NCBI RefSeq assembly: GCF_030697375.1
Contig: NZ_JAUYQD010000018.1
Span: 234,250 to 298,249 of the forward strand
From: Rhodoferax sp.
GTDB lineage: Bacteria > Pseudomonadota > Gammaproteobacteria > Burkholderiales > Burkholderiaceae_C
Reading direction: 5' to 3'
DNA length: 64,000 bases
Below the pieces are notes generated by a model. That model made no database searches, was not told the DNA's origin, and was given only the letters and a program-made list of their open reading frames with translations. Shown here in pieces: positions 15,745 to 26,435 of the stretch. Made by a program: the position numbers and the translations under genes. Every line of letters begins with the position of its first letter. The stretch's first letter is position 1.

Positions 15745-16131
15745 TGGTGGAGCTGGGGGGATTTGAACCCCCGTCCGCAAGCCTTGTTCGGGCAGATCTA
15801 CATGTTTAGTGGTCTGATTTGAGTCTCGCCACCTGTGTCGCGCAGCCACACGCTACACAGGACGCCAGCACCCTATTTTCTTGCCCCGGGTTAAGGTACC
15901 CAGCCCGGAGCCAGCCGATAAAATTATCTTTACAGCCGGGAGCCTCTAACTTGCGTTAAAAACCCCTTGCCCAGCCCATCGGCCTGCTGTTGTAAAGCTC
16001 ACTGGCAATTAAGCAGCGAGTGCGAAACGTTCGTCGTTTGCAGTTAGTTTGTTTGAATCTGTTTTACGAGCGCACTCAGCTCGACATGCACCACACCGCG
16101 TCCGAACCCACGTCGAAACCAGTGCAGCCCC
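15745..16131 (-). ncRNA. ssrA: Transfer-messenger RNA (tmRNA), one-piece
   Basis: The 387-nt reverse-strand RNA begins GGGGCTGCACTGGTTTCGAC and ends with a T arm (GGGGGTTCAAATCCCCC) and AGCTCCACCA. Its 5' and 3' ends form the tRNA-like acceptor. The tag frame lies at 16041-16009 and reads ANDERFALAA followed by TAA, the tag typical of beta-proteobacteria close to Rhodoferax. It rescues stalled ribosomes with SmpB. The gene starts 12 bases after gph, and its 3' side abuts the mobile element. Confidence 0.96.
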
Positions 16132-16140
16132 TCAAGCCCT

Positions 16141-16167
16141 ATTTTAGGCGTTTGCGAGCAATTGCAA
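16141..16167 (-). promoter_or_regulatory. Probable ssrA promoter inside the end of gph
   Basis: On the minus strand TTGCAA (16167-16162), 15-base spacer, TAAAAT (16146-16141), about 10 bases before the mature tmRNA 5' end. The short spacer makes it tentative. Confidence 0.4.
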
Positions 16168-16815
16168 GAGTGCCAAAGGAGAATTAATTTCGGCATGCGC
16201 ACCCCAGGCCTGCGTATCCGCTTGGCTGCCCAGATAACCATAGGTCGCTGCCACGGTATACATTCCAGCGGCATTTCCCGCGACCACGTCGCGTTCGTCA
16301 TCCCCCACGTACAGGCATTCCGATGGATTTACCCCCAGGCACCGTGCCGCCTCCAGCAAAGGGGCAGGATGCGGCTTGGCATGCGGTGTGGTATCTCCAC
16401 TCACAATCGCACGCGCTGTTGCAAACAATGGCATGGCTTGGGTCAACGGGACTGTGAAGCGGGCCGATTTGTTGGTTACGACACCCCACAACAACTGCCG
16501 CTGATCAATCTGACGAATCAACTCAGCGACTTCATGAAACACCACCGTCCGTTGGCTCATGCATTTTTCGTAATTGCCAAAAAATTCTTCCCGCATGGAT
16601 TCGTACGCAGGGTCGTCTGCCGAGATACCAAAGGCCACACCCAGCATGCCGCGAGCGCCTGCACCCGCCATGGGCCGATAAGACTCCAATGCAAGCGATG
16701 ACAAGCCACGATCCAAACGCATTTGATCCGCAGCAGCCCCCAGGTCTGGGGCACTATCAATCAGCGTGCCGTCCAGATCAAACAGCACAGCGGATACTCC
16801 TTGGAATACCGACAT
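16144..16815 (-). CDS. gph: Phosphoglycolate phosphatase
   Basis: A 223-residue HAD-family phosphatase with the nucleophile motif FDLDGTLIDSAPDL near residue 12, the motif II region VVTNKSAR, the lysine in KPHPAPLL and the acidic motif VGDDERDVVAGNAAGM. It hydrolyses 2-phosphoglycolate formed from oxidised DNA ends or Rubisco oxygenation. The ATG at 16815 overlaps the ubiG stop (ATGA); a TTG one codon upstream is unnecessary. The ubiG-gph pair is a standard arrangement in beta-proteobacteria. Confidence 0.92.
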   Translation of the reverse strand: MSVFQGVSAVLFDLDGTLIDSAPDLGAAADQMRLDRGLSSLALESYRPMAGAGARGMLGVAFGISADDPAYESMREEFFGNYEKCMSQRTVVFHEVAELIRQIDQRQLLWGVVTNKSARFTVPLTQAMPLFATARAIVSGDTTPHAKPHPAPLLEAARCLGVNPSECLYVGDDERDVVAGNAAGMYTVAATYGYLGSQADTQAWGAHAEINSPLALLQLLANA

Positions 16816-17534
16816 CAATCAACCCGCCCTGGTTTTTGCGTGGCAAACATGTAATTTACGCCCGTGTCTTGGCTCAGCCAATAGCGTTTGCTAATCGGGT
16901 TGTATTCCAAGCCACTGGTTTGGCGCACATCCAATGCCGCACTGCGGCAGTAATGCGCCAATTCGCTGGGACGGATCATTTTGGCGTACTCGTGGGTGCC
17001 GCGGGGCAACAGGTTCAGCAGGTATTCCGCGCCCAAAATGGCAAACAAAAATGACTTGGTGTTTCGGTTGAGCGTTGAAAAGAACACCCATCCACCAGGC
17101 TTCACCAGCTTTGCGCATGCATTGACCACCGATGCGGGGTCAGGCACATGCTCCAGCATCTCCATGCAGGTCACAAGGTCATACTGGCCTGGGGCCTCGT
17201 CTGCCAGCGCTTCGGCGCTCACTTCTCGATAGGTCACACGAGGAGTCTGCGCTTCCAAGGCATGCAACTGGGCAATTTTGAGCGCTTTGGTGGATAAGTC
17301 GATACCCAAGACCTCGGCACCTTTGCGCGCCAGAGAGTCAGCCAAAATTCCACCTCCACACCCAACATCCAGCGCACGCAGGCCATGCACTGGACAAATG
17401 GTATTAATCCAGTCGAGTCTCAGGGGGTTAATTTGGTGCAGTGGACGGAACTCACTCTCCATATCCCACCACCGGTGGGCCAACTCAGAAAACTTGGCCA
17501 ACTCGGCCGGATCAGCATTCAATGGGGTATTCAT
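16815..17534 (-). CDS. ubiG: Ubiquinone biosynthesis O-methyltransferase
   Basis: A 239-residue class I SAM methyltransferase. N-terminal [20 protein letters not shown] and the SAM loop [16 protein letters not shown] are diagnostic of UbiG, as are [13 protein letters not shown] and [12 protein letters not shown]. It carries out both O-methylations of the ubiquinone head group. The start at [11 protein letters not shown] (17534) is favoured by family length; an in-frame ATG at 17552 is possible. It overlaps gph. Confidence 0.93.
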   Translation of the reverse strand: MNTPLNADPAELAKFSELAHRWWDMESEFRPLHQINPLRLDWINTICPVHGLRALDVGCGGGILADSLARKGAEVLGIDLSTKALKIAQLHALEAQTPRVTYREVSAEALADEAPGQYDLVTCMEMLEHVPDPASVVNACAKLVKPGGWVFFSTLNRNTKSFLFAILGAEYLLNLLPRGTHEYAKMIRPSELAHYCRSAALDVRQTSGLEYNPISKRYWLSQDTGVNYMFATQKPGRVD

Positions 17535-17611
17535 CCCGTGATTATTGAGCATATTGCGCAGCCAACAGACTCAGCACATGGCACGCCCTGTACATTTTTA
17601 AAGCGAATAAC

Positions 17612-17637
17612 AAAAAACCCGCCGAAGCGGGTTTTTT
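17612..17637 (-). terminator. Terminator of the ompA-family gene
   Basis: AAAAAACCCGC-TTCG-GCGGGTTTTTT on the minus strand, 24 bases after the stop at 17661. It is symmetrical and could act on both strands. Confidence 0.85.
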
Positions 17638-17660
17638 GAGAAACCGTGAAATAGTTCCTA

Positions 17661-18311
17661 TTACTTAGCGCGTGTTCCAACCACTTCGATTTCAACGCGA
17701 CGATTCTTGGCGCGACCTTCCGTGGTCTTGTTGTCTGCAACAGGCTGCTTCTCGCCCTTGCCTTCAGTGTAAACACGGTTTTTCTCGATACCTTTGGACA
17801 CCAAGTAAGCCTTGACGGACTCAGAACGTGCCACCGACAGTTTTTGGTTGTAGGCATCGGCACCGATGGCGTCGGTGTGACCAACTGCAATGATGACTTC
17901 CAAGTTGATGCCCTTGACTTTACTCACCAGGTCATCCAATTTGGCTTTGCCTTCAGGCTTGAGCACAGACTTGTTGAAATCAAAAAACGCGTCAGCAGCG
18001 TAAGTTACCTTGCTGGCAGCAGCTGTGGGAGCAGCGGGCGTTGCAGCCTTGGGAGCAACAGCAGCGGCAGCCGGGGCAGCGACAGCAGCAGCGGCTGGAG
18101 TTGCTACAACTGCCTTGGCAGCTGCAATCGCGCCATCGCAGCCAGGAGCTGCAGTGGCGGGGGTCCAGCTGGCATCACGCCAGCATTCACCGGAAGCGTT
18201 TTTCCATACATCACCCGCAGCGCTCTTCCAGTTGTGGATTTCTTGCGCACCAGCTAAGGTGGTGAGTGCTGCCGCAGCGAGAGCGATGGCTACTTTATTC
18301 AAATGTTTCAT
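17661..18311 (-). CDS. OmpA-family outer membrane protein
   Basis: A 216-residue protein. The signal peptide is residues 1 to about 22 (MKHLNKVAIALAAAALTTLA). A short Trp/Cys segment follows (GDVWKNASGECWRDASW), then an Ala/Pro-rich linker and a C-terminal OmpA peptidoglycan-binding domain with LSVARSESVKAYLVSKGI and RAKNRRVEIEV. There is no eight-stranded barrel, so it is a periplasmic or lipid-anchored wall-binding protein rather than full-length OmpA. AAGGA precedes the ATG at 18311. Confidence 0.85.
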   Translation of the reverse strand: MKHLNKVAIALAAAALTTLAGAQEIHNWKSAAGDVWKNASGECWRDASWTPATAAPGCDGAIAAAKAVVATPAAAAVAAPAAAAVAPKAATPAAPTAAASKVTYAADAFFDFNKSVLKPEGKAKLDDLVSKVKGINLEVIIAVGHTDAIGADAYNQKLSVARSESVKAYLVSKGIEKNRVYTEGKGEKQPVADNKTTEGRAKNRRVEIEVVGTRAK

Positions 18312-18557
18312 ATTTTTCCTTTTTTGCTGAACAAACTGCAGCATCGCTGCGGATAATTGGACAACGACCGCTATAGCATACGGACCACAGACTATTGAGA
18401 TCGTTTACCCGATTGTGCCATAGGGAGGGCTGCCTTTCGCGGCGTCCTGGAGAGCCGTGCGCTGGATGCCAGACCTACGGCCCAGGACCGTTGCTGTTGC
18501 GCCACATCTCCCGGCCGTAGAATCGGGGGTTGTCCTTGACATTGCCTTGATCCATCC

Positions 18558-21200
18558 ATGACCCAGTTCGCCAAAGAAACCCTGCCCATCAGCCTTGAAG
18601 AGGAAATGCGGCGCAGCTACCTCGATTACGCCATGAGCGTGATTGTGGGGCGCGCTTTGCCCGATGCGCGGGACGGCCTGAAGCCGGTTCATCGGCGCGT
18701 GCTGTTTGCCATGCACGAGTTGAACAACGACTGGAATCGCCCTTACAAAAAGTCAGCGCGTATCGTCGGTGACGTCATTGGTAAATACCACCCGCACGGC
18801 GACCAGTCGGTCTACGACACCATCGTGCGCATGGCGCAAGACTTCTCCATGCGCCACATGCTGGTGGACGGACAGGGTAATTTCGGCTCCGTGGACGGCG
18901 ACAACGCGGCAGCCATGCGGTACACCGAAATCCGCCTGGCCAAGATCGCCCATGAGATTCTGGCGGATCTGGACAAGGAAACGGTGGATTTCGGCCCCAA
19001 CTACGACGGCTCCGAGAAAGAACCTTTGGTCATGCCGACTCGGCTGCCCAATCTATTGGTCAATGGCTCGGGCGGTATTGCGGTGGGTATGGCCACCAAT
19101 ATTCCTCCACACAACCTGAATGAAGTGGTGGACGCCTGTTTGCACCTGTTGCGCAACCCGGAGGCCACCATCGACGAATTGATGGAGATCGTGCCAGCGC
19201 CCGACTTCCCTACCGCCGGCATCATTTACGGTATCAATGGCGTCAAAGACGGCTACCGCACCGGCCGCGGCAAGGTGGTGATGCGTGCCCGCTGCCATTT
19301 TGAAGACATCGACAAGGGCCAGCGCCAGGCCATCATCGTCGATGAGTTGCCCTACCAGGTCAACAAGAAAACGCTGCAAGAGCGTATGGCCGAGTTGGTC
19401 CACGAGAAGAAGATCGAAGGCATCAGCCACATCCAGGACGAATCGGACAAATCCGGCATGCGTCTGGTGATCGAACTCAAGCGCGGCGAAGTGCCCGAAG
19501 TCGTGCTGAACAACCTGTACAAACAGACGCAGTTGCAGGACACCTTTGGCATGAACATGGTTGCGCTGATCGACGGCCAACCCAAGCTGTGCAACCTCAA
19601 GGACCTGATTGAGGTCTTCCTGCAGCACCGCCGCGAAGTGGTAACACGCCGCACGGTGTTCAATCTGCGCAAGGCCCGCGAGCGTGGCCATGTGCTCGAA
19701 GGTTTGGCCGTCGCTTTGGCCAATATCGACGACTTCATTGCCATCATCCGCAACGCGCCCACCCCCCCGGTGGCCAAGGTGGAGTTGATGAGCAAGCCCT
19801 GGGACAGCAAACTGGTACGTGAAATGCTCACCCGCACCCGGGCGGATGGCGGCGTCATCAATGCCGATGATTACCGCCCCGATGGCTTGGAAAAAATGTA
19901 CGGCATGGGTTCGGATGGCTTATACCGCCTGTCCGACACACAAGCGCAAGAAATTCTGCAAATGCGTCTGCAACGCCTGACCGGGCTGGAGCAGGACAAG
20001 ATTGTGGCCGAGTACAAACAGGTCATGGCCGAGATCGAAGACCTGCTGGATATTCTGGCCAAACCCGCCCGTGTATCGACCATCATCAGTGAAGAGTTGA
20101 CGGTCATCAAGACCGAATTCGGTGAATCGAAACTGGGTGCACGCCGCAGTCTGGTGGAGCACAGCTCGTTTGACCTCTCCACCGAAGACCTGATCACCCC
20201 CACCGACATGGTGGTGACACTCTCACACAGTGGCTACATCAAGAGCCAGCCCCTGAGCGAATACCGGGCGCAAAAACGCGGTGGCCGTGGCAAACAGGCC
20301 ACCGCCACCAAGGAAGACGACTGGGTGGACCAGCTCTTCATTGCCAACACCCACGACTACATCCTGTGCTTCAGCAACCGCGGCCGCCTGTACTGGCTCA
20401 AGGTCTGGGAAGTGCCGCAAGGTTCACGCGGTTCGCGCGGACGCCCCATCGTCAACATGTTCCCGCTGCAGGAAGGCGAGAAAATCAATGTGGTGCTGCC
20501 GTTGACCGGCGACAAGCGCAGCTTCCCGGCCGACCAATATGTCTTCATGGGCACCTCCATGGGCACGGTCAAAAAGACGGCTCTGGACGAATTCAACAAC
20601 CCCCGCAAGGGCGGCATCATCGCCGTCAACCTGGACGACGGCGACTACCTGATTGGCGCCGCCCTGACCGACGGCAAACACGACGTGATGTTGTTCAGTG
20701 ATGGTGGCAAGGCCGTGCGTTTTGATGAAAACGATGTACGCCCCCTGGGCCGCAGTGCCCGCGGTGTGCGCGGCATGATGCTGGACGAAGGCCAGGGCGT
20801 GATCGCCATGCTGGTCGCCGAAGACGAGCTGCAAAGCGTGCTGACCGCCACCGAAAACGGCTACGGCAAACGCACCAGCATCACCGAATACACCCGCCAC
20901 GGGCGCGGCACCAAGGGCATGATTGCCATCACCCAGTCCGAACGCAACGGCAAAGTGGTCGCGGCCACGCTGGTGCATGCCGACGACGAGATCATGCTGA
21001 TCACCGACAAGGGCGTTTTGGTACGCACCCGGGTCAGCGAAATTCGCGAACTCGGCCGTGCTACACAAGGGGTCACCCTGATCGGCCTGGACGAAGGCTC
21101 CAAGCTGAGTGGATTGCAGCGCATTGTTGAAAATGACGCCAACCCGGCTGAAGATACAGGCCCCAGCGACAGCGAAGACGGCGCGGAAGAGACCACCTGA
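18558..21200 (+). CDS. gyrA: DNA gyrase subunit A
   Basis: An 880-residue topoisomerase subunit. The N terminus, [20 protein letters not shown], leads to the catalytic Tyr122 in [16 protein letters not shown]; the GyrA-box region has [10 protein letters not shown], with six C-terminal beta-pinwheel blades and an acidic tail. It passes duplex DNA with GyrB, using ATP. Numbering matches E. coli around the quinolone pocket, where the loop reads [10 protein letters not shown]: position 83 is Gln (codon CAG at 18804) where susceptible bacteria usually have Ser or Thr. A TAGAAT box lies about 45 bases upstream. Confidence 0.97.
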   Translation: MTQFAKETLPISLEEEMRRSYLDYAMSVIVGRALPDARDGLKPVHRRVLFAMHELNNDWNRPYKKSARIVGDVIGKYHPHGDQSVYDTIVRMAQDFSMRHMLVDGQGNFGSVDGDNAAAMRYTEIRLAKIAHEILADLDKETVDFGPNYDGSEKEPLVMPTRLPNLLVNGSGGIAVGMATNIPPHNLNEVVDACLHLLRNPEATIDELMEIVPAPDFPTAGIIYGINGVKDGYRTGRGKVVMRARCHFEDIDKGQRQAIIVDELPYQVNKKTLQERMAELVHEKKIEGISHIQDESDKSGMRLVIELKRGEVPEVVLNNLYKQTQLQDTFGMNMVALIDGQPKLCNLKDLIEVFLQHRREVVTRRTVFNLRKARERGHVLEGLAVALANIDDFIAIIRNAPTPPVAKVELMSKPWDSKLVREMLTRTRADGGVINADDYRPDGLEKMYGMGSDGLYRLSDTQAQEILQMRLQRLTGLEQDKIVAEYKQVMAEIEDLLDILAKPARVSTIISEELTVIKTEFGESKLGARRSLVEHSSFDLSTEDLITPTDMVVTLSHSGYIKSQPLSEYRAQKRGGRGKQATATKEDDWVDQLFIANTHDYILCFSNRGRLYWLKVWEVPQGSRGSRGRPIVNMFPLQEGEKINVVLPLTGDKRSFPADQYVFMGTSMGTVKKTALDEFNNPRKGGIIAVNLDDGDYLIGAALTDGKHDVMLFSDGGKAVRFDENDVRPLGRSARGVRGMMLDEGQGVIAMLVAEDELQSVLTATENGYGKRTSITEYTRHGRGTKGMIAITQSERNGKVVAATLVHADDEIMLITDKGVLVRTRVSEIRELGRATQGVTLIGLDEGSKLSGLQRIVENDANPAEDTGPSDSEDGAEETT

Positions 21201-21260
21201 TTGCTATTAATTCAATAGCTGCTTACGCACATTAACAAAGGGCTAGAGCCCTATTTGATC
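21201..21260 (+). repeat. Short interspersed repeat, copy 1
   Basis: It carries the signature of the repeat family in this window: a TATTNNTTCAATAGCTGCTTACGC-like left part and a GGGCTAGAG..C-TATTTG right part. It fills the gyrA-serC gap from the base after the gyrA stop. Five copies are visible in the window (21201, 25139, 32846, 47804, 51175). Confidence 0.7.
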
Positions 21261-21274
21261 CATAAAATACTCCG

Positions 21275-22402
21275 ATGCAACGCCCTTTCAACTTTTCAGC
21301 TGGCCCCGCAACCATTGCCCCGGAGGTCTTGGCCCAGGCCGCCGCTGAAATGTTGGACTGGCCCGACGCCAACGGCGTACGCAGCGGCATGGGTGTGATG
21401 GAGATGAGCCACCGGGGCAAGGAGTTCCAGTCGATCTACACCCAGGCCGAAGCCGACCTGCGTGAACTGCTGGCAGTGCCCGCCCATTTCAAAATCCTAT
21501 TCATGCAAGGTGGCGGGCTGGCGGAAAACGCCATCGTCCCCCTGAATTTAGGTGGTATGCGGGCCACGCCGGGTTTTCAGGGCACCGCCGATTTTGTGGT
21601 GACGGGAAGCTGGAGTGAAAAATCCCAAAAAGAAGCCCGCAAGTACTGCCAGGTGAACATCGCCGCCAGCAACCAGGCCGATGGACACACCCACATTCCC
21701 GAGGCTGCCAGCTGGCGCCTCAGCGACCACGCCAGCTACGTGCACCTGTGCACCAACGAAACCATCAACGGACTGGAATACCACAGCCTGCCGGACCTGG
21801 CCGCGCTGGGCTCCAGCGCGCCGCTGGTGATCGACTTTTCCTCCCATGTCGCCTCGCGGCCAGTGGATTGGAGCCGTGTTGGACTGGCGTTTGCCGGAGC
21901 CCAGAAGAATCTGGGGCCCGCCGGGTTGACCATCGTCGTGGTCCGTGAGGACCTCTTGGGCCATGCCCTGGCCGTGTGCCCCAGTGCATTTGACTACAAG
22001 GTGGTGGCCGACAACCAGTCCATGTACAACACCCCGCCCACCTACGCCATCTATATGGCCGGATTGATTTTCCAGTGGCTCAAGCGCCAGGGCGGCGTCC
22101 AAGCCATGGAAGCCCGCAACATCGCCAAGGCAGCGCTCCTGTACGACGCCATTGACACTTCCGGTTTCTACCTCAACACAGTGCACCAAGATTGCCGCTC
22201 ACGCATGAACGTGCCCTTCTTCCTGCGTGACGAGTCACGCAACGACGCTTTTCTGGCAGGCGCCAAAGCCGCCGGGTTGCTGCAGCTCAAGGGCCACAAG
22301 TCCGTAGGCGGCATGCGCGCCAGCATTTACAACGCCATGCCGCTCGAAGGTGTGCAGGCACTGGTGAACTACATGCGCGAATTTGAACGCTTGCACGCCT
22401 GA
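21275..22402 (+). CDS. serC: Phosphoserine aminotransferase
   Basis: A 375-residue class V PLP transaminase. It starts [19 protein letters not shown]. The PLP lysine is in [12 protein letters not shown] near residue 210, with [11 protein letters not shown] upstream, and the C-terminal [10 protein letters not shown] and [17 protein letters not shown] complete the family pattern. It converts 3-phosphohydroxypyruvate to phosphoserine, and in B6 synthesis the corresponding four-carbon substrate. Position after gyrA and before pheA is typical of Burkholderiales. Confidence 0.95.
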   Translation: MQRPFNFSAGPATIAPEVLAQAAAEMLDWPDANGVRSGMGVMEMSHRGKEFQSIYTQAEADLRELLAVPAHFKILFMQGGGLAENAIVPLNLGGMRATPGFQGTADFVVTGSWSEKSQKEARKYCQVNIAASNQADGHTHIPEAASWRLSDHASYVHLCTNETINGLEYHSLPDLAALGSSAPLVIDFSSHVASRPVDWSRVGLAFAGAQKNLGPAGLTIVVVREDLLGHALAVCPSAFDYKVVADNQSMYNTPPTYAIYMAGLIFQWLKRQGGVQAMEARNIAKAALLYDAIDTSGFYLNTVHQDCRSRMNVPFFLRDESRNDAFLAGAKAAGLLQLKGHKSVGGMRASIYNAMPLEGVQALVNYMREFERLHA

Positions 22403-22418
22403 CCGATTCCTATCCCCC

Positions 22419-23501
22419 ATGGCAAAAACACTCCCTGAACTCCGTGTCCAGATCGACGCTGTCGATCTGGAACTGCTGGCCCTGCTCAACCGGCGCGCCG
22501 CGCTGGCCAATGAGGTGGGCGAAATCAAACGTGTGGAAGGCTCTGCCGTGTTCCGGCCGGAGCGCGAAGCACAAGTCATCCAGAACTTGCAGCAGGCCAA
22601 TATTGGCGCACTCAAAAGCGACAGCGTGGCCGTCATCTGGCGCGAGATCATGTCCGCCTGCCGCGCGCTGGAAGCACCGCAGCGGGTGGCCTATTTGGGA
22701 CCTGCGGGCACCTTCACGGAAGAAGCCGCCCTGCGCTTTTTCGGCTCCAGCATCCACCGCGTTCCCTGCACCAATTTTGACGAGGTGTTCCATGCCGCCA
22801 CCTCGGGCGCTGCCGAATTTGGCGTGATTGCCCTGGAAAACAGCACCGAAGGCGTGGTCACCCGATCGCTGGACCTGCTGCTGCACTCCCCCTTGCACAT
22901 CATTGGCGAAATCAGCCTGCTGGTGCGCCACCACCTGTTGCGCACCTCGCAATCGCTGGACGGCATTGAAGTGGTGCTGGCCCATCCCCAAGCCCTGGCC
23001 CAGTGCCAGCAGTGGCTCAACACCCATTTGCCTGACGCCGAGCGGCGCGCGGTGTCCAGCAATGCCGAAGGCGCCCGTCTGGCCGCCGGCAATCCGGCAT
23101 GGGCGGGCATTGCCAGCGAACGCGCAGGTTCGGAATTCGGTCTGCACATCGCCGCCCACGCGATCCAGGACGAGGCCTTCAACCGCACCCGCTTTGTGGT
23201 CGTATGCCTGCCCTCCACCCTGCCCGCGCCCCAAGCCACCGGCAAAGACTGCACCAGTCTGGTGGTGTCGGTGCCCAACCGCCCGGGTGCGGTGCATGAC
23301 ATGCTGGTCCCGCTCAAAAAGCACGGCGTGTCCATGACCCGCTTCGAATCCCGCCCCGCCCGCTCCGGCCAGTGGGAATACTATTTCTACATTGACCTGC
23401 AGGGCCACCCCTCGCAAGCCCATGTGGCGGCGGCGCTGCATGACCTGCAAGACCTGTGCGCTTTTTACAAAATACTGGGTGCCTACCCGCTGGCCGATTG
23501 A
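22419..23501 (+). CDS. pheA: Chorismate mutase-prephenate dehydratase
   Basis: A 360-residue bifunctional P-protein. An AroQ-type mutase helix lies at 1-90 (RVQIDAVDLELLALLNRRAA), a dehydratase domain from about 100 (VAYLGPAGTFTEEAALRFFG; VIALENSTEGVV), and a C-terminal ACT domain (SLVVSVPNRPGAVHDML; MTRFESRPARSGQWEYYFY) for phenylalanine feedback. It makes phenylpyruvate for phenylalanine synthesis. The reading frame extends back to 22383, but ATG 22419 fits the family. Confidence 0.95.
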   Translation: MAKTLPELRVQIDAVDLELLALLNRRAALANEVGEIKRVEGSAVFRPEREAQVIQNLQQANIGALKSDSVAVIWREIMSACRALEAPQRVAYLGPAGTFTEEAALRFFGSSIHRVPCTNFDEVFHAATSGAAEFGVIALENSTEGVVTRSLDLLLHSPLHIIGEISLLVRHHLLRTSQSLDGIEVVLAHPQALAQCQQWLNTHLPDAERRAVSSNAEGARLAAGNPAWAGIASERAGSEFGLHIAAHAIQDEAFNRTRFVVVCLPSTLPAPQATGKDCTSLVVSVPNRPGAVHDMLVPLKKHGVSMTRFESRPARSGQWEYYFYIDLQGHPSQAHVAAALHDLQDLCAFYKILGAYPLAD

Positions 23502-23522
23502 TGCGAACCCACAGGAATCTCT

Positions 23523-24398
23523 ATGTTTGAACAGCTCGGCCTCATTGGATGCGGCCTGATGGGTGGCTCGTTTGCGTTGGCGCTCAAGCGGGCAGGCCTG
23601 GTCAAGCGGGTCGTGGGTTACAGCAAATCGCCCAGCACCACCGAACGGGCACGCGCCATGGGCGTGATCGATGTGGAGGCCCCCTCGGCGCTGCTCGCCG
23701 TGTCGGGTGCCGACATTGTGGTCATTGCCGTTCCGGTGGCCGCCACCGAAGCGACTTTCAAAGCCATCAAGCATTTGGTCACCCCCAATATGCTGATCAT
23801 GGACGTGGGCTCCACCAAACGCGATGTCATTGATGCGGGCCGGCGTGCCCTGCGCGAACACATTGGCTGCTTTGTCCCGGCACACCCCATTGCCGGCAAA
23901 GAAGTGTCAGGTGTCGAGCATGCGGACGCCGACCTGTACACCGGGCGGCAGGTCATTCTCACGCCCATTGAACGCACCATGACCGTCCAGCTGCAAAAAG
24001 CGGTGGATGTCTGGTCGGCGCTGGGCTGTCGGGTGCTGCAAATGTCGCCGGAACAACACGACGCAGCATTTGCCGCGGTCAGCCACCTGCCCCACCTGAT
24101 CGCCTTTGCCTTGATGAACTCCATCTCAGGCCAGCCACAGGGCAAGGATTACCTCTCCTTGGCAGGCCCGGGCTTTCGGGACTTCACCCGCATCGCCGCC
24201 AGTGACCCCAAGGTCTGGCGCGACATCATGGTCTCCAACCGGGAAGAGTTGCTGGCCCAAAGCAAAATATTCCAACGCAATTTGCAGGCCCTGGAGCTCA
24301 TGATCTCCAGCGGCAACGCCGAAGCGTTGGAAGGCCTGTTAGAGCAGGCCAGCAACACCCGTGGCAACTGGAGCATGAGCTCCAAACTCAACAAATAA
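23523..24398 (+). CDS. tyrA: Prephenate/arogenate dehydrogenase
   Basis: A 291-residue NAD-dependent dehydrogenase. The Rossmann motif [17 protein letters not shown] is at the N terminus, with [10 protein letters not shown], the catalytic His region [11 protein letters not shown] and the helical [19 protein letters not shown]. It oxidatively decarboxylates prephenate for tyrosine synthesis. The AGGAAT ribosome site is at -10. Its TAA overlaps the ATG of the next gene (TAATG), so it is coupled to aroA-cmk. Confidence 0.93.
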   Translation: MFEQLGLIGCGLMGGSFALALKRAGLVKRVVGYSKSPSTTERARAMGVIDVEAPSALLAVSGADIVVIAVPVAATEATFKAIKHLVTPNMLIMDVGSTKRDVIDAGRRALREHIGCFVPAHPIAGKEVSGVEHADADLYTGRQVILTPIERTMTVQLQKAVDVWSALGCRVLQMSPEQHDAAFAAVSHLPHLIAFALMNSISGQPQGKDYLSLAGPGFRDFTRIAASDPKVWRDIMVSNREELLAQSKIFQRNLQALELMISSGNAEALEGLLEQASNTRGNWSMSSKLNK

Positions 24399-26422
24399 TG
24401 TTTTCCACCGAATTTCTGGACCTCCCCCCCCTCTTGGGGGCGTCGGGCACGGTCACCCTCCCGGGCTCCAAAAGCATTTCCAACCGCGTATTGCTGCTGG
24501 CCGCCATGTGCGAAGGCACCACGACCGTCCACGATTTGCTCGACTCCGACGACACCCGCGTCATGCTGGTGGCCTTGCGTTCCTTGGGCTGCGGCATCCA
24601 GCAGGATGGTGCAACTGTCCAGATTTCCGGTTTGGGCGGACAGCTCAGCCACCGGCAAGCCCAACTGTTCCTGGGCAACGCGGGTACTGCCATGCGACCA
24701 TTGACCGCTGCGTTGGCGGTCCTGGGCGGCGATTTTGAACTGGGCGGCGTGCCCCGCATGCACGAACGCCCCATTGGGGATCTGGTCGATGCCCTGCGCC
24801 AGTTGGGCTGCCAGATCGACTACCTGGGCCAAGACGGCTACCCACCGTTGCGCATCGGCACACCGGCACTGCAGTTGCAAGCCCCTATCCAGGTACGCGG
24901 CGACGTCTCCAGCCAGTTCCTGACGGCCTTGCTCATGGCACTGCCGCTGGTCGCGCACCAAGACATCGTCATTGAAGTGGTCGGGGAGCTGATTTCCCGT
25001 CCCTACATCGAAATCACCCTGAATTTGCTGGCCCGCTTTGGCGTGCAAGTGCAGCGCGATGGCTGGCAGCGGTTCACCATTCCAGCCGGTTGCAAGTTAG
25101 TGTCGCCCGGCGCAGTGCACGTCGAGGCCGACGCATCTTCTGCTAGCTATTTCATAGCGCTTGGCGCAATAACTACGGGGGCTGGAGGCCTTGACTTGGG
25201 GTTTTGCCAAAATGGCATAAAAATCCAAGGGGTTGGCGCGGACTCCATCCAGGGCGACATCCGCTTCATGGAGGCGGCCCAAATGATGGGCGCCCAGATC
25301 GAGAGCGGCCCCAACTGGCTGCACATTCGCCGCGGCGCCTGGCCCCTGCACGCCATCGACCTGGACTGCAACCACATCCCCGACGCCGCCATGACCCTGG
25401 CGGTGATGGCGCTGTACGCCGATGGCACCACCACCCTGCGCAACATCGCCAGCTGGCGGGTCAAGGAAACCGACCGCATCGCCGCCATGGCCACCGAGTT
25501 GCGCAAACTGGGCTCCACCGTAGTCGAAGGGGCTGATTTCATTCAGGTGACCCCGCCCGCTTCAGTAGAGGCTTGGAAACCCGCCAGCATCCATACCTAC
25601 GACGACCACCGCGTCGCCATGTGTTTTTCGCTCGCCGCGTTCAACCCGGCGGGGCTACCGGTGCGCATCCAAGACCCCAAATGCGTCGCCAAAACCTTTC
25701 CAGACTACTTTGAGGCGCTGTTCTCGGTAGCGTCTGTTGCACCTGAGACGGTGCCGGTCATCTGCGTGGATGGGCCTACCGCGTCGGGCAAAGGCACCCT
25801 GGCCGCAGTGCTGGCCGAAAAGCTGGGCTACCACTTTCTGGACTCTGGTTCGCTCTACCGCATCACCGCTTTGGCCGCCACCCGCGCCGGCATTGCCTTG
25901 GATGTGGTGAATGAGCAGGCCATTGTGGATTTGCTGCGGTCTTTGCCCATCCATTTTGAAGGCAGCCATATTTGGCTGGGCGGCGAAGATGTCAACGAGG
26001 CCATTCGCACGGAAGAGGCGGGCATGAATGCATCGCGCGTCTCGGCTTTCCCCCAGGTGCGTGCCGCCCTCATTGATTTGCAGCACAATTTTCGCCAACT
26101 GCCGGGTCTGGTGGCCGATGGCCGCGACATGGGCACCATTATTTTCCCGAATGCGCCCCTCAAGGTGTTCCTGACCGCCAGTGCCGCGTGCCGCGCGGAA
26201 CGCCGCTATAAGCAGTTGATTTCAAAGGGAATTGCAGCTACACTCCCATCTCTTCGCGCCGACCTGGAAGCACGCGACGCTCGGGATGCCTCCCGGACCG
26301 TTGCCCCCCTCAGATCAGCAGAAGACGCCCAGTTGCTAGACAACTCGAATTTAACGGTCGATCAGTCCGTTGAAATCGTGTTGAACTGGTGGCAAAGCAA
26401 ACAGCCTTTCGGACCCATCTGA
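24398..26422 (+). CDS. aroA-cmk: Fused EPSP synthase (AroA)-cytidylate kinase (Cmk)
   Basis: A 674-residue fusion. The first 440 residues are Aro[49 protein letters not shown] and the [12 protein letters not shown] region, forming 5-enolpyruvylshikimate-3-phosphate. Residues about 450-674 are Cmk: the P-loop [20 protein letters not shown], and [13 protein letters not shown], phosphorylating CMP/dCMP. The fusion is known in Burkholderiales. Between SYFIALGAI and [12 protein letters not shown] it has about ten residues more than usual ([16 protein letters not shown]), where the DNA matches the interspersed repeat. Confidence 0.95.
   Translation: MFSTEFLDLPPLLGASGTVTLPGSKSISNRVLLLAAMCEGTTTVHDLLDSDDTRVMLVALRSLGCGIQQDGATVQISGLGGQLSHRQAQLFLGNAGTAMRPLTAALAVLGGDFELGGVPRMHERPIGDLVDALRQLGCQIDYLGQDGYPPLRIGTPALQLQAPIQVRGDVSSQFLTALLMALPLVAHQDIVIEVVGELISRPYIEITLNLLARFGVQVQRDGWQRFTIPAGCKLVSPGAVHVEADASSASYFIALGAITTGAGGLDLGFCQNGIKIQGVGADSIQGDIRFMEAAQMMGAQIESGPNWLHIRRGAWPLHAIDLDCNHIPDAAMTLAVMALYADGTTTLRNIASWRVKETDRIAAMATELRKLGSTVVEGADFIQVTPPASVEAWKPASIHTYDDHRVAMCFSLAAFNPAGLPVRIQDPKCVAKTFPDYFEALFSVASVAPETVPVICVDGPTASGKGTLAAVLAEKLGYHFLDSGSLYRITALAATRAGIALDVVNEQAIVDLLRSLPIHFEGSHIWLGGEDVNEAIRTEEAGMNASRVSAFPQVRAALIDLQHNFRQLPGLVADGRDMGTIIFPNAPLKVFLTASAACRAERRYKQLISKGIAATLPSLRADLEARDARDASRTVAPLRSAEDAQLLDNSNLTVDQSVEIVLNWWQSKQPFGPI
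25139..25200 (+). repeat. Interspersed repeat copy 2, inside the aroA coding sequence
   Basis: TCTGCTAGCTATTTCATAGC and GGGGCTGGAGGCCTT line up with the crcB-end copy (32846), and both encode A-S/T-Y-F-I-A in the same frame. The copy lies in frame and adds residues to AroA without a stop. Confidence 0.6.
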
Positions 26423-26435
26423 AGAGCTGACTGGT

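Noticed and set aside
18312..18557. Firm promoter calls for the ompA-like and gyrA genes
   Set aside because: A TAGAAT box exists before gyrA, but no -35 with proper spacing. The ompA side has no clear match. I leave these uncalled.
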